Below, piece after piece: positions 17,147 through 28,667 of a stretch of 64,000 nt of DNA. The notes beneath the pieces were generated by a model. That model did not search any database. It saw only the letters and a list, made by a program, of their open reading frames with translations, and was not told the origin of the DNA. The DNA is taken from positions 124,001 to 188,000 of the forward strand of contig JAQGJK010000004.1 of the NCBI GenBank assembly GCA_028290665.1, read 5' to 3'. The DNA is from Devosia sp. (GTDB lineage Bacteria > Pseudomonadota > Alphaproteobacteria > Rhizobiales > Devosiaceae). Position 1 is the first letter of the stretch. Every line of letters starts with the position of its first letter. A program made the position numbers and the translations under genes.

Positions 17147-18346
17147 TCAGGGCCAGCCAAGCCGTATTGTCTCGACTATTTCGCCGGCGGCTTTGCCAGA
17201 ATCGTTCTCCTGTTGCACGATCAGCACATCGGCAACGGCGAGGGACGACAGGTGGCCGCTGTCGGTCTCGGGGATCGGCATTACCGCGGTGCGCCCATCG
17301 GCGATGCAGAGTCGGCCGCGCATGAAGTGCCGGCGCGCCGTATTGGGTGGGGTCGGGCCGGCCAGTGGCAACAGCAGTGGCTCCGGTTCGGGCGCGCCGA
17401 CCCAGCCGCGCAGCGCTGGGAGCAGGAAGACGGTCGCGGTGACGAGGGCTGAAACCGGGTTGCCCGGCAGCCCGAACACCAGCGTATTGCCCCGGCGCCC
17501 GAACATCAGCGGTTTGCCCGGCCGCATGGCGATGCGCCAGAAATCGATCTCGACACCGAGCCCGAGGAGCACCTCCTGGACGATGTCATGGTCCCCGACG
17601 CTGGCGCCACCGGTGGTCACCAGGATGTCGATGCCGCTGGCGAAGGCGCGTTCGAGTGTTTGGCGCAAGGCGCCGCGATCATCGCGGGCAATGCCGAAAT
17701 CCTCGACTTCGGCGTCGACTGCGAGCATCGACGCGAGGCCGTAGCTGTTCGAGGCGACGATCTGGTCGGCTCCGAGCAATTCGCCCGGCAACACCAGTTC
17801 GTCGCCGGTTGCCAGCACCCCGATGCGCGGACGACGGGCCACCTGCAGCATCGGCGCATTGGCGGCCGCGGCAATCGCCAGCATAGCCGGGGTGAGGCGG
17901 ACGCCGACCGGCAGCAGTTCGCGCCCGATGGCAAAATCATGACCGGCGGGCCGGATGCTCCGACCGACCGGGGGCGTGGCGACGAAGCTGATCTGCTCGC
18001 CGGCGGCGGTCGCTTCTTCCTGCATGATGACGGCATCGGCACCGGCCGGAACTGGCGCACCGGTGAAGATGCGGACGCAGGTACCGCCTTCGACTGCCCC
18101 GGCAAAACCGGTACCCGCCTGTGACATGCCGATGAGTCGCAGCGGGCGACCTGGAATCACGTCCTCTGCCCGCACTGCGTAGCCATCCATGGCGCTGGCC
18201 GGGAAGGGGGGCTGGTCGTGCCGAGCGATCAGTGGCTCGAACAGCACCCGCCCGTGGGCGTCGGCAAGCCGCACCGCCTCGCCGGTGGGAAGCGGCAATA
18301 CGGCGCGAATGCGGGCCAGCGCTTCGGGAACGGGCAGCAGGCTCAT
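17147..18346 (-). CDS. moeA: Molybdopterin molybdenumtransferase MoeA
   Basis: MoeA inserts molybdate into adenylylated molybdopterin in the last step of molybdenum cofactor synthesis in the cytoplasm. The 399-residue length is typical. Conserved stretches are PPFPASAMDGYAV near the N-terminus, VLATGDELV, VTTGGASVGDHD and the GLPGNPVSA loop, all family hallmarks of the MoeA/gephyrin fold. Its ATG overlaps the TGA of moaC by four bases, so translation is coupled. It is the last gene of the ppiD-trp-moa run. In sphingomonad genomes I recall, lexA and comEC follow here; in this window the glycan locus begins instead. Confidence 0.96.
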   Translation of the reverse strand: MSLLPVPEALARIRAVLPLPTGEAVRLADAHGRVLFEPLIARHDQPPFPASAMDGYAVRAEDVIPGRPLRLIGMSQAGTGFAGAVEGGTCVRIFTGAPVPAGADAVIMQEEATAAGEQISFVATPPVGRSIRPAGHDFAIGRELLPVGVRLTPAMLAIAAAANAPMLQVARRPRIGVLATGDELVLPGELLGADQIVASNSYGLASMLAVDAEVEDFGIARDDRGALRQTLERAFASGIDILVTTGGASVGDHDIVQEVLLGLGVEIDFWRIAMRPGKPLMFGRRGNTLVFGLPGNPVSALVTATVFLLPALRGWVGAPEPEPLLLPLAGPTPPNTARRHFMRGRLCIADGRTAVMPIPETDSGHLSSLAVADVLIVQQENDSGKAAGEIVETIRLGWP

Positions 18347-18825
18347 GGCTGTCGCCGATAATCGCCCGACTTGCCGCCGGATTTTTCGACGAGTTCAAGG
18401 CCGGAAATGCTCATGCCGCGATCGAGCGCCTTGGCCATGTCGTAGAGCGTCAGCGCCGCCGTTGACGCGGCGATAAGCGCTTCCATCTCGACGCCGGTCG
18501 GACCGATGGTTTCGGCGATGGCGACGATATGGAGGGTGGTGTCGCTGGCCCCGGCGATTTCGACCTCGACTTTCGTCAGCGCCAGCGGATGGCAAAGGGG
18601 AATGAGTTCGGAGGTTTTTTTGGCGGCCATGATGCCGGCGATGCGCGCTACGGCGAGGGCATCGCCCTTTTTGAGGTCACCGCCGAGGATGGCCTGCACC
18701 GTTCCCGGCTCGGCAGTCAGCGTCGCCTGCGCCACCGCGCGGCGTCGCGTCGCGGGCTTGTCGCCGATATCGACGATGTGCGCTTCGCCTTTGGCGTTGA
18801 GGTGGGTGAGGTCGCCGCTGCTCAC
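18343..18825 (-). CDS. moaC: Cyclic pyranopterin monophosphate synthase MoaC
   Basis: MoaC converts 3',8-cyclo-GTP to cyclic pyranopterin monophosphate, an early step toward the molybdenum cofactor. The 160-residue protein carries the family sequence [17 protein letters not shown], then [27 protein letters not shown] and [12 protein letters not shown], with catalytic histidine and lysine positions retained. The start is a GTG at 18825 that overlaps the trpC stop as GTGA. A longer in-frame reading exists upstream but is an arginine-rich shadow of trpC, so it is rejected. The gene is coupled to trpC before it and moeA after it. Confidence 0.95.
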   Translation of the reverse strand: MSSGDLTHLNAKGEAHIVDIGDKPATRRRAVAQATLTAEPGTVQAILGGDLKKGDALAVARIAGIMAAKKTSELIPLCHPLALTKVEVEIAGASDTTLHIVAIAETIGPTGVEMEALIAASTAALTLYDMAKALDRGMSISGLELVEKSGGKSGDYRRQP

Positions 18826-19628
18826 GGCCGTCCCTGCTCGCCCCAGAGCAGCCTCTGCGTCGCCCGCGTCACGTCGTCCTGCCGCATCAGGCTTTCGCCG
18901 ACGAGGAAGGTGCCAATGCCCGCGGCTTCGAGGTTTTTGAGATCGGCGTGAGTGTTGATGCCGCTTTCGGAGACCAGATGCACGCCCGATGGGATGCCGC
19001 CGGCGAGCGTTGACGAGGTGTTGAGTGTCGTTTCGAAGGTGCGGAGATTGCGGTTGTTGATGCCGATGAACTCGGCCCCGAGCCCCAGCGCGCGATCGAG
19101 TTCGATGGCATCGTGCACTTCGACCAGCGCATCCATGCGCCACTCCTCGGCGGCATCGAGCAGGTAGCGGGCGGTATCGTCGGTGACGGCGGCGAGGATT
19201 ACGAGGATGCAATCGGCGCCCCAGGCCCGGCTCTCGGCCACCTGATAGGTCTCGAACAGGAAATCCTTGCGCAGCACCGGCAGCCTGGTCGCGCCGCGGG
19301 CTTCGATGAGAAACCTGGCGGAGCCCTGGAAACTTGGCCGGTCGGTCAGCACCGATAGACAGGTTGCACCCCCGAGTTCGTAGGCGCGGGCGATTTCGGC
19401 CGGGTTGAAATCCTGCCGGATCAGGCCCTTGGAGGGCGAGGCTTTCTTGACTTCGGCAATCAGCGCGAATTCCCCGGCCTGGCGCTTGGCTTTCAGCGCC
19501 GAGAGGAACCGTCGCACCGGCGGCGCGTCATGGGCCGCGGCAACCACTTCGGGCCATGGGTTGAGGGCCTTGGCCGAGGCGATTTCCTCGCGCTTGTAGG
19601 CCTCGATCTGCGTCAGGATGTCCGCCAT
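18822..19628 (-). CDS. trpC: Indole-3-glycerol-phosphate synthase TrpC
   Basis: TrpC closes the indole ring from carboxyphenylamino-deoxyribulose phosphate in tryptophan synthesis. The 268-residue TIM-barrel protein has [56 protein letters not shown] with INNRNL following, and LVSESGI, which contain the catalytic lysines, glutamates and the phosphate site. The start is the ATG at 19628, preceded by GAGAAAG; the longer in-frame reading is not homologous. It is a single-function enzyme, not fused to TrpF. It follows trpD by ten bases and overlaps moaC by four. Confidence 0.96.
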   Translation of the reverse strand: MADILTQIEAYKREEIASAKALNPWPEVVAAAHDAPPVRRFLSALKAKRQAGEFALIAEVKKASPSKGLIRQDFNPAEIARAYELGGATCLSVLTDRPSFQGSARFLIEARGATRLPVLRKDFLFETYQVAESRAWGADCILVILAAVTDDTARYLLDAAEEWRMDALVEVHDAIELDRALGLGAEFIGINNRNLRTFETTLNTSSTLAGGIPSGVHLVSESGINTHADLKNLEAAGIGTFLVGESLMRQDDVTRATQRLLWGEQGRP

Positions 19629-19638
19629 CTGTACTTTC

Positions 19639-20652
19639 TCAGGCGTTGGAGGCGGCGATGAGCCGCTCGAGCGTGGCGTTGGCCGCACCGCTGTCGATCG
19701 CCTCAGCGGCCAGTATGGCACCCTCGCGCAGGGTCGTAGCCCGGCCGGCGACGATCAACGCGGCACCGGCATTGAGCCGCACGATATCGCGATAGGCTCC
19801 TGGCTCGCCTGCCAGCAATTCCCGCAGGCGGCCGGCATTATAAGCGGGGTCGCCGCCTTCGAGGTCATTGGGCGTGCTGCGTTCAAGGCCGGCATCTTCG
19901 GGGGTGATCTCGAAGCTGGTCAAATTACCATCGCGGATTTGCGCTACGAAGGTCGGCGCCGTGGTGGTGATCTCGTCAAGCCCATCATGCCCGTGCACGA
20001 CCCAGGCCGAAATCGCCCGGTTGGCGAGCAGGGCGGCGGCGACGGGCTCGACCCATTCCTTGCCGAACACGCCGAGCATGTAGCGGCGCACCCCGGCGGG
20101 ATTGGCCTGCGGGCCCAGCAGGTTGAACATCGTCCGCGTGCCGAGTTCGATCCGCGCCGGGCCGACATGTTTCATTGCCGGGTGATGCGCTGGTGCGAAC
20201 ATGAAGCCGATGCCCGCATGGCTGATGCAGCGGGCGATGGCGTCTGGCGCGAGGTCGATCTTGATGCCGAGCGCCTGCAGCACTTCGGCCGCGCCCGATT
20301 TCGATGACAGCGCCCGGTTGCCGTGCTTGGCCACCGGCACGCCGGTCGCGGCGACGACGATTGCCGAGGCGGTGGAGATGTTGAGGGTGCCGGCGCCATC
20401 ACCTCCGGTGCCGACGATGTCGATGGCATCGTCCGGCGCCGCGACAGGCACCATTTTTTCGCGCAGGATCGATACGGCAGCAGCGATTTCACCGACGGTT
20501 TCGCCTTTGACCCGCATGCCCATGAGGAATGCGCCGATCTGCGACGGCGTCGCCTCGCCGGACATGATGATCCCCATCACGCTGCGCATTTCCTCGCCGG
20601 TGAGATTCTCGCGGCGGGCGATCCTGTTGAGCGCGATTTTGATGTCGATCAT
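19639..20652 (-). CDS. trpD: Anthranilate phosphoribosyltransferase TrpD
   Basis: TrpD joins anthranilate to phosphoribosyl pyrophosphate in the second step of tryptophan synthesis. The 337-residue protein shows the PRPP-binding [16 protein letters not shown], the [17 protein letters not shown] loop that binds anthranilate and PRPP, and GPLxNP-like [11 protein letters not shown]. The length is standard. The ATG at 20652 overlaps the trpG stop by four bases, implying translational coupling, which suits proteins working in sequence. Nothing unusual is seen. Confidence 0.96.
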   Translation of the reverse strand: MIDIKIALNRIARRENLTGEEMRSVMGIIMSGEATPSQIGAFLMGMRVKGETVGEIAAAVSILREKMVPVAAPDDAIDIVGTGGDGAGTLNISTASAIVVAATGVPVAKHGNRALSSKSGAAEVLQALGIKIDLAPDAIARCISHAGIGFMFAPAHHPAMKHVGPARIELGTRTMFNLLGPQANPAGVRRYMLGVFGKEWVEPVAAALLANRAISAWVVHGHDGLDEITTTAPTFVAQIRDGNLTSFEITPEDAGLERSTPNDLEGGDPAYNAGRLRELLAGEPGAYRDIVRLNAGAALIVAGRATTLREGAILAAEAIDSGAANATLERLIAASNA

Positions 20653-21245
20653 GCCGCCTGCCGCAACTGGAAATCGCGGGCGAGGTTGAGGAAGTTCTGC
20701 AGAAGCGCGTGGCCGTTTTCCGAGGCAATGCTTTCGGGGTGAAACTGTACGCCGTGCAGCGGTAGCGTCCGGTGTTGCATGCCCATGATCAGGCCATCAT
20801 CGCTCGATGCGGTGATTTCGAGCGCCGGCGGCAGGGTTGCCGCTTCGACCACGAGCGAGTGGTAGCGCGTCGCCTCGAAACCGGCGTTGAGGCCGCGGAA
20901 TATCCCCCGGCCGGTGTGGTTGATGCGGCTGACCTTGCCATGCATCAGGTGCGGCGCCCGGATGACGTCGCCTCCCATCGCCTGGCCGATGGCCTGATGC
21001 CCGAGGCAGACCCCGAGAATCGGATGAGTCGACTGGAAGCGGTCGATCAGCGCGAGGCAAATCCCGGCATCCGTCGGGGTGCGCGGGCCGGGCGACAGGA
21101 CGATGGCCTGCGGCTGCATCGCGGCGATCTCGTCCAGCGTGATCTTGTCGTTGCGCCTGACGATCGGCTCCGCGCCAAGCTCGCCGAGGAAGTGGACGAG
21201 GTTGTAGGTGAAGCTGTCGTAATTATCGATAACGAGGAGTTTCAT
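20649..21245 (-). CDS. trpG: Anthranilate synthase glutamine amidotransferase component TrpG
   Basis: TrpG supplies ammonia from glutamine to TrpE. The 198-residue class I amidotransferase begins [19 protein letters not shown] and has the nucleophile loop [11 protein letters not shown], plus [12 protein letters not shown] with the catalytic histidine and glutamate. The start at 21245 is fixed by this conserved beginning; a longer in-frame reading upstream is not homologous. In many bacteria the same subunit (PabA/TrpG) also serves p-aminobenzoate synthesis; no second copy is visible here. It lies 46 bases after trpE and overlaps trpD by four. Confidence 0.96.
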   Translation of the reverse strand: MKLLVIDNYDSFTYNLVHFLGELGAEPIVRRNDKITLDEIAAMQPQAIVLSPGPRTPTDAGICLALIDRFQSTHPILGVCLGHQAIGQAMGGDVIRAPHLMHGKVSRINHTGRGIFRGLNAGFEATRYHSLVVEAATLPPALEITASSDDGLIMGMQHRTLPLHGVQFHPESIASENGHALLQNFLNLARDFQLRQAA

Positions 21246-21291
21246 CACTGCCGCCCTGCGGAAATTGGCTCGCTCTTTATTCGGAACGCGA

Positions 21292-22800
21292 TCACTGCCC
21301 GAGCCGGGCTTCGCCGGCATACCGTAATGCCTCTTCGGCGGCGCTGAACAGAGCGCGCGCCTTGTTTTCGCATTCCATCTGCTCGAGTTCGGGCAGGCTG
21401 TCGGCGACGATGCCGGCGCCTGCCTGCACGTACAGCTTGCCATGGGCGAGGATCGCGGTGCGGAGGATTATGCAGGTGTCCATGGTGCCATCGGCGCCGA
21501 AATAGCCGACGCAGCCGCCATAAATGCCACGCCGCGAGCTTTCGAGTTCGTCGATGATTTCCATCGCCCGCACCTTCGGGGCGCCGGACACCGTGCCGGC
21601 CGGAAAGCCGGCGCTCAGCGCATCGACGAAATCATACTGCGGGTCGAGGACGCCGACGACGTTCGAGACGATGTGCATGACGTGCGAATAATATTCGAGG
21701 AAAAAGCTGTCGGTGACTTTGACGCTGCCGATCTTAGTGACGCGGCCGACATCGTTGCGGCCGAGGTCGAGCAGCATCAGGTGCTCGGCCCGTTCCTTGG
21801 GGTCGGCCAGCAATTCGTCGGCAAGTTCGCGGTCCCGGGTCGGGGTCGCGCCGCGTTTGCGGGTGCCGGCGATCGGACGGATGGTGACTTCGCCATCCTG
21901 CACGCGGACCAGAATCTCAGGGCTCGAACCGGCGATGGCGAAGCCGCCGAAATCCAGCAGGTACATATAGGGCGACGGATTGGTGCGCCGCAGCGCCCGA
22001 TAGAGCGCCGTCGCCGGCAAAGTGAACTCAGCTTCGAAACGCTGGCTCAGCACGACCTGGAAGACGTCGCCCGCGGTGATATATTCCTTGGCCCTGGCAA
22101 CCATGTCGAAATAGGCGCCACGGCTAGTGTTGCTGGTGACGGCAATGGTTTCGAGGTCGGGCAGGGCGGCTGTCGGGGGTAGCGCCTGGCTAAGCCGCTC
22201 GATGGCATCGTCGATCCGTCCGAGGGCGGCCTCATAGGCCTGCCGGGCCGAGACGCCATCGCGGATATGCACCGGCGCGGTCAGGTAGAGCTCATCCTTC
22301 AGCGTATCGAAGATCGCCAGCAGCGAGGGGCGCATCAGGATGGCTTCGGGCAGGTTGAGGTGATCGGGATTGCTGTCGGGCAGCACTTCCATGTAGCGGA
22401 CCATCTCGTAACCGAGAAACCCGTAAATCCCCGCCGATTGCGGGGGAAGCCCGGCCGGCACTTCGATCTTTGACTCGGCAACCAGTTGGCGCAGCGCGTC
22501 GAGCGGCATCTCGCTGACCGGCTCGAAGCTCTCGGCGTCGAGATGGGCCGACCGGTTTATCGTCGCCACTCCGGCTTCGACTTTCAGGATGATGTCCGGC
22601 AGCAGGCCGATGATGGAATACCGGCCCTTGATGGCGCCATCCTGCACGGATTCCAGCAGAAAGGTGTTCCGCCGCCCGGCAGCGAGCTTGAGATAGGTGC
22701 CGATCGGCGTTTCGAGATCGGCGACGACCCGCCGGAACACGATCTGCGCCGTGCCGGCGTCATATCGATCGGCGAAGCTGTCGTAATGATCCCCGCCCAT
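21292..22800 (-). CDS. trpE: Anthranilate synthase component I TrpE
   Basis: TrpE converts chorismate to anthranilate with ammonia from TrpG, the committed step of tryptophan synthesis. The 502-residue protein has an N-terminal regulatory part with [18 protein letters not shown], where the LLES element binds feedback tryptophan in known TrpE proteins. The chorismate-binding domain follows, with [52 protein letters not shown] and YGGCVGYFG. It begins 17 bases after the ppiD stop, leaving no room for a trp leader-peptide attenuator directly in front. Feedback inhibition through the protein is therefore the likelier control that sequence supports. Confidence 0.96.
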   Translation of the reverse strand: MGGDHYDSFADRYDAGTAQIVFRRVVADLETPIGTYLKLAAGRRNTFLLESVQDGAIKGRYSIIGLLPDIILKVEAGVATINRSAHLDAESFEPVSEMPLDALRQLVAESKIEVPAGLPPQSAGIYGFLGYEMVRYMEVLPDSNPDHLNLPEAILMRPSLLAIFDTLKDELYLTAPVHIRDGVSARQAYEAALGRIDDAIERLSQALPPTAALPDLETIAVTSNTSRGAYFDMVARAKEYITAGDVFQVVLSQRFEAEFTLPATALYRALRRTNPSPYMYLLDFGGFAIAGSSPEILVRVQDGEVTIRPIAGTRKRGATPTRDRELADELLADPKERAEHLMLLDLGRNDVGRVTKIGSVKVTDSFFLEYYSHVMHIVSNVVGVLDPQYDFVDALSAGFPAGTVSGAPKVRAMEIIDELESSRRGIYGGCVGYFGADGTMDTCIILRTAILAHGKLYVQAGAGIVADSLPELEQMECENKARALFSAAEEALRYAGEARLGQ

Positions 22801-22817
22801 GCGCTATTCGCCTGGCC

Positions 22818-24692
22818 CTACTGGCCCGTGCCGAGGGCAAGCAGTTGATTGAGCACCTGCTGGTTGATTCTGAGGCCAGCCTCGTTCTTGATCCCGTTGA
22901 CGAACTCCCCAAACAAGCTCTCCCGGGCCGAATTTTCGACGAATCCTGCAGTGGCGGGGTCAATCTCCGCTTTGCCGTCGATGGCCTCGGTAACCTTGAA
23001 AACGAGGTGGTCGCCATTTCCGTCGATGGCAGAGCCAAAATGGTTCGGCCCGCCCGCAAAGACGGCTGACGCGACGGTCGCGGTGACGAACGGGCTACCG
23101 TCGCCGTCGCGCGTAAACGGTGCGGTCGTCACCGGCGACTGGAGATGCGAAACGGCAATATCGGCAAGCGGCGTGCCGGCCGCGAGATCGGCCTTGATCA
23201 GTTCAAGCTCAGTTGCGATCGCCACATCGACCTGTTCGGTTGTCCAGGCAGCGGCGACCGCATCGCGCACTTCGTCAAGTGTTTGTGGGCGCGCGGCATC
23301 GACGGTCTTGAGATCAAACCAGACGTTCTTGTTGGCATTGAGCTGGATCGTCGGCGTGAGATCGTCGCTCGGGTCCGCGGCGAAAATTCCCTGGGCAACG
23401 CGCGGTGCATCTCCGGGTGCCAGCCCGGGGACGCCACTGAGTTCAGTACCAGAGGCCGACACCGTGACCGGGGTCAGCGGCAGCCCGAAGCGCTGCGCGA
23501 TATCGGGCAGGGGCTGGAAGGAAGCACGGAGTTCTTCAATCTGGTCGAGGACATCAAGATATTCGGTGCGCGCGGCGGCCAGTGCCAGGCGGTTCGAGAT
23601 TGCCGGACTGGCCTCTTCGAGTGAGACCTGGCCACCGGGCTCGATTGTCACGACGTTCACGGCGCGCCGGCCGGAAACGCCATCGATGATGACAAAATCG
23701 CCCGCAGTAAGTCCGAAAGCGGCTTCCGCGAGTGCTGCATCGACCACTTCGGTCCGCGCGAGCGTCCCGAGCGTCGTCGGAGTCAGCCCGGCTTCCGTCA
23801 GCAGTTGGTCGAAGGTCTTGCCTTCGGCCTTGCCAGCTTCGAACAGGCTAAGTGAGGCCTCGGGCAGTGCCACCTGCCGGATCAACCTGCGTTCGGTTGT
23901 GACGAGGCTGGCTTTAGTGAGTTCATACTCAGCCGCAATCTGCTCAGGGCTGATGACTTTGGTCGCGGCCAGCGTTTCAAGGGTCAGCACGAGCACATCG
24001 GCGCTCCGCAACTCGGTTGTCTGAAACTCATCCTGATGCGCGGCAAGATATGCCGCAAGATCATCGTCCGTCGGCGCAGGAAGCATCGGGAACGATGACT
24101 CGTCGAGTATGAAATACTCGATGGAGCGCTTATCGGTCAGGTAGCGCTGGATCAGGGTCTTGGCTGCTGCGGGCACGGCCGCATCGGTGAAAAGCGCCGT
24201 GCCCAATTGCACGCGCCGGGCAAAATCGGTTCGTTCGTCGAAATACTCGGCCTCGGTCAGGCCGAGTTGCCGAAGCCGCTCGTTGAACGTCGACGCATCG
24301 AAATTGCCGAGCATGCCCTTGAAGTTCGGATCGTCGCGCAGCATCTGGCTCAGCCGGTCTTCCGACACGCCGAGGGACAATGACCGGCTCAGCTGGTTGA
24401 TCGCCGCCTGCGATGCCAGTGTGTTGAGCACGTTAGAGGGGATGCCCGCCTGCATCGCCTGCTCGGCAGTCGGCAACGAGCCTGTCTGCTGCGCCGCCGC
24501 GTTCAGCTCGGCATTGTATTCGCGCTGGAAATCGATGCTGGAAATCTCTTCATCACCGACACGAGCGACCGTGGTGCCACCGAGATTCGTGATGACGTTG
24601 TTGATGCCGAAGGCCGCCATGCTGACCAGCAGCAACCCGAGGATGATTTTCGCGACCCAGGTCTTGGCGAACGCACGCAACGAGTGAAGCAT
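22818..24692 (-). CDS. ppiD: Periplasmic folding factor PpiD (SurA_N-type peptidyl-prolyl isomerase)
   Basis: This 624-residue protein is a PpiD-like chaperone anchored in the inner membrane with its bulk in the periplasm. It assists newly exported proteins near the Sec channel. One membrane segment lies at residues about 13-35 (KIILGLLLVSMAAFGIN). A SurA_N_3-type chaperone domain follows, starting VARVGDEEISSIDFQREYN. The parvulin-like middle region is weakly conserved here, as is common in alphaproteobacterial PpiD proteins, so isomerase activity is uncertain. It starts the minus-strand group with trpE close behind, and is divergent from tpiA across a 126-base promoter region. This ppiD-trpE and tpiA neighbourhood is common in sphingomonads. 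Confidence 0.9.
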   Translation of the reverse strand: MLHSLRAFAKTWVAKIILGLLLVSMAAFGINNVITNLGGTTVARVGDEEISSIDFQREYNAELNAAAQQTGSLPTAEQAMQAGIPSNVLNTLASQAAINQLSRSLSLGVSEDRLSQMLRDDPNFKGMLGNFDASTFNERLRQLGLTEAEYFDERTDFARRVQLGTALFTDAAVPAAAKTLIQRYLTDKRSIEYFILDESSFPMLPAPTDDDLAAYLAAHQDEFQTTELRSADVLVLTLETLAATKVISPEQIAAEYELTKASLVTTERRLIRQVALPEASLSLFEAGKAEGKTFDQLLTEAGLTPTTLGTLARTEVVDAALAEAAFGLTAGDFVIIDGVSGRRAVNVVTIEPGGQVSLEEASPAISNRLALAAARTEYLDVLDQIEELRASFQPLPDIAQRFGLPLTPVTVSASGTELSGVPGLAPGDAPRVAQGIFAADPSDDLTPTIQLNANKNVWFDLKTVDAARPQTLDEVRDAVAAAWTTEQVDVAIATELELIKADLAAGTPLADIAVSHLQSPVTTAPFTRDGDGSPFVTATVASAVFAGGPNHFGSAIDGNGDHLVFKVTEAIDGKAEIDPATAGFVENSARESLFGEFVNGIKNEAGLRINQQVLNQLLALGTGQ

Positions 24693-24818
24693 CTTCGGGT
24701 CTATCCAGTGCTGCGCCGGTCGAAAACGCGACTGTCGACGCCGGAGACGATGATTGGTAGTTGGGTCGCGGAGTTAGGGCAATCCCCCGCCCAAAGCAAG
24801 AAATTTAGGAGTTTCGCC

Positions 24819-25574
24819 ATGCCTAAGTCCACTGACAGGCTGATCGTCGGAAACTGGAAAATGCACGGCTTTTCGGCAGCGCTGGCAGAGATTTCCGCAT
24901 TGGCTACGGCTCTCGCGGCGGGGGAACCACCGCGTTGCATTGTCGTGATTTGTCCACCGGCAACGCTGCTGGCCGAGGCGAGCCGGCTTGGTAGTATGGC
25001 GGGAATTCTGACCGGCGGACAGGACTGTCACCCGGCGCTATCGGGCGCTCACACCGGCGACCTTAGTGCCGCGATGCTCAAGGACGCCGGCGCAAGCTAT
25101 GTCATCGTCGGCCATTCCGAACGCCGTGCCGATCACGGCGAGACGAGCGAACTGGTGCGCGCCAAGGCCGAGGCGGGGCTTACCGCGAAGCTGATCCCCA
25201 TCGTCTGCGTCGGAGAAACGTTGGCCGAGCGCGACGCCGGTCGAGCCGAGACGATCGTGCTCGACCAGTTGGACCGCTCGCTGCCGGACGATGCGGCGGG
25301 ACGCAAAGTCGTCGTTGCGTACGAGCCGGTCTGGGCAATCGGGACCGGACGGACGCCGACCGATGCCGACATCGCAGCGATGCATCTGGCGATCCGGCAA
25401 TACCTGGTCACCCGGTTTGGCGCAGCCGGGCAGGATCTTAGTATCCTCTACGGTGGCTCGGTGAAACCGGCGAATGCGAGGACGATTCTCGCAATCGCCA
25501 ATGTCGATGGGGCGCTGGTCGGTGGTGCCTCGCTCTTGGCGAGCGATCTTACGCGCATTATCTCTGCGGTCTGA
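24819..25574 (+). CDS. tpiA: Triose-phosphate isomerase TpiA
   Basis: TpiA interconverts dihydroxyacetone phosphate and glyceraldehyde 3-phosphate in glycolysis and gluconeogenesis. The 251-residue TIM barrel contains VGNWKMHG with the catalytic lysine, VIVGHSERR with the catalytic histidine, and VAYEPVWAIGTG with the catalytic glutamate, then the phosphate-binding ILYGGSVKPANA. I place the start at ATG 24819 because it has an AGGAG seven bases before it; the frame stays open to 24684 but that extension is not homologous. It is followed by secG and pyrG. Confidence 0.96.
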   Translation: MPKSTDRLIVGNWKMHGFSAALAEISALATALAAGEPPRCIVVICPPATLLAEASRLGSMAGILTGGQDCHPALSGAHTGDLSAAMLKDAGASYVIVGHSERRADHGETSELVRAKAEAGLTAKLIPIVCVGETLAERDAGRAETIVLDQLDRSLPDDAAGRKVVVAYEPVWAIGTGRTPTDADIAAMHLAIRQYLVTRFGAAGQDLSILYGGSVKPANARTILAIANVDGALVGGASLLASDLTRIISAV

Positions 25575-25661
25575 TCGGGCGAATATCGGCGCAACGTGCT
25601 GGCATTTGGCTGGCTCAAAGTGTATGACCCCGCATCTTTTGACCGGAAGACCGTATCCCGA

Positions 25662-26198
25662 ATGGCCAACGTATTGATTGTTGCCTACCTGTTGATCGTG
25701 ATCGCCATGATCGCGACGATCCTGTTGCAGCGTTCTGAAGGCGGTGCTTTGGGCATCGGCGGCGGGGGCGGCCTGTTGACCGCGCGTGGCTCGGCCAATC
25801 TGCTGACCCGCACCACGGCCATTCTCGCGACGCTGTTCTTTATTACCGCCATTGGCCTGACGGTGCTGTCCGAGCTCGATCGTGGTTCATCGGGTATTCT
25901 CGATCGGGCGACGCGACTCGAAGGCATCGAAGGCCCGACGACGGTGCTCGATGCACTCGATGCGATGGGCGCCGGCGAGGAAGGCCTTGCCGTCCCGGCT
26001 GCGGATCAGGGGCTCGCCGTTCCCGCCGCGGAGACGCCGGCCGCCGAGACGACTGCTCCGGTGACCGACACGACTGCGCCGGTTGTTGACGCGCCGGCCG
26101 CTGCCACGCCTGACGCCGCGGCGCCGGCCGATCCCGGCCTTGCGGTGCCGGCGACGCCATCGACCGAGGCGCCGGCAGCACCGCCAGCCGGCAACTGA
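25662..26198 (+). CDS. secG: Preprotein translocase subunit SecG with long Ala/Pro-rich tail
   Basis: SecG is the small membrane subunit of the SecYEG channel. Two hydrophobic segments flank the signature LLQRSEGGALGIGGGGG: the first is VLIVAYLLIVIAMIATI and the second is TAILATLFFITAIGLTVL. Classical SecG is about 75-110 residues; this one is 178 because a tail of about 100 residues, rich in alanine, proline and threonine, follows the second segment. The hexapeptide GLAVPA occurs three times in it. The start ATG at 25662 fits the family; a GTG at 25596 is also in frame. It sits between tpiA and pyrG, a frequent order in alphaproteobacteria, and is followed by a hairpin. Confidence 0.92.
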   Translation: MANVLIVAYLLIVIAMIATILLQRSEGGALGIGGGGGLLTARGSANLLTRTTAILATLFFITAIGLTVLSELDRGSSGILDRATRLEGIEGPTTVLDALDAMGAGEEGLAVPAADQGLAVPAAETPAAETTAPVTDTTAPVVDAPAAATPDAAAPADPGLAVPATPSTEAPAAPPAGN

Positions 26199-27955
<1,757 letters not shown>

Positions 27956-27956
<1 letters not shown>

Positions 27957-28135
27957 TGGCGACCATCCTGTCTCTTTCCAGCGCCCGAAAGGCGAAAAGC
28001 AAGGCGGCGGAGGAAGTTACGGCCGTCGAGAATCGTACGAAGTTCGGCCGCACCAAGGCGGAAAAGCTCCGTGATGCGACGGTGCTCGAAAAGGTGAAGG
28101 CCCAGATCGATGCGCACAAGCGCGAAGACAGTTGA
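27956..28135 (+). CDS. Small DUF4169 family protein (59 residues)
   Basis: The ATG overlaps the pyrG stop by four bases. The product is short and highly charged, with about a quarter lysine and arginine. It contains RKAKSKAAEE and the diagnostic NRTKFGRTKAEKLRDA stretch of the DUF4169 family, which I know as small alphaproteobacterial proteins of unknown role. It has no membrane segment and probably forms a long helix. It ends 12 bases before the glutathione peroxidase gene, so all three may share a transcript. The coupling to pyrG is what the sequence shows; a functional link is only a suggestion. Confidence 0.85.
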
Positions 28136-28147
28136 ACGGACACTCGG

Positions 28148-28630
28148 ATGACGACACTTTATGATTTTTCCGCGCCCAAACTGTTGGGCGGGACGCAGAA
28201 CTTCGGCGACTTTCGCGGCAAGCCGGTGCTTATTGTCAATGTCGCGAGCAAATGCGGGCTGACGCCGCAATATGAGGGCCTTGAGGCGCTGTGGGAACGG
28301 TACCGTGGCGCTGGGCTTGGAATGTTTGGGTTTCCCTGCAACCAGTTCGCTGAGCAGGAGCCGGGCAGCGCCACCGATATCGCCCAGTTCTGCCAATCCA
28401 TGTACAGCGTCAGCTTTCCGCTGATGGGCAAGGTCGAGATCAATGGCGACGACGCCGATCCGCTGTTCGCTTGGCTGCGCGCGGCGGCGCCGAACCCGGA
28501 CGGCAGCACCGACGTGAAGTGGAACTTCAACAAGTTTCTGATCGACAAATCGGGCACCAAAGTCACCCGTGTGCAGCCGCCTGAGGCTCCGGAAACCATG
28601 GCACCATTGATCGAGCGGCTGCTGAGCTAG
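28148..28630 (+). CDS. Glutathione peroxidase family protein
   Basis: This 160-residue thiol peroxidase reduces hydrogen or organic peroxides using thioredoxin or glutathione. The active cysteine is at residue 36 in NVASKCGLTPQY, where animal enzymes have selenocysteine. The partner motifs FPCNQF and KWNFNKFLID, with the catalytic glutamine, tryptophan and asparagine, are present. There is no signal peptide, so it is cytoplasmic. It follows the DUF4169 gene by 12 bases and faces the ornithine decarboxylase gene. A perfect 10-bp hairpin overlaps its stop codon. Confidence 0.95.
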   Translation: MTTLYDFSAPKLLGGTQNFGDFRGKPVLIVNVASKCGLTPQYEGLEALWERYRGAGLGMFGFPCNQFAEQEPGSATDIAQFCQSMYSVSFPLMGKVEINGDDADPLFAWLRAAAPNPDGSTDVKWNFNKFLIDKSGTKVTRVQPPEAPETMAPLIERLLS

Positions 28631-28647
28631 GCGCGGACGCCTAGCTC
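28624..28647. terminator. Perfect hairpin at the convergent gpx / decarboxylase junction
   Basis: GAGCTAGGCG (28624-28633) pairs perfectly with CGCCTAGCTC (28638-28647) across a CGGA loop and includes the peroxidase TAG stop. No T-run follows on either strand. It may work as a two-way transcription block between convergent genes. Confidence 0.5.
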
Positions 28648-28667
28648 TAGACTTAGACGATGTCCTG

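Noticed and set aside
18343-19212. Long version of the moaC reading frame
   Set aside because: The upstream part is an arginine-rich shadow of trpC; homology starts at the GTG at 18825.
22801-22817. Possible trp leader/attenuator before trpE
   Set aside because: Only 17 bases separate ppiD and trpE, too few for a leader peptide and attenuator.
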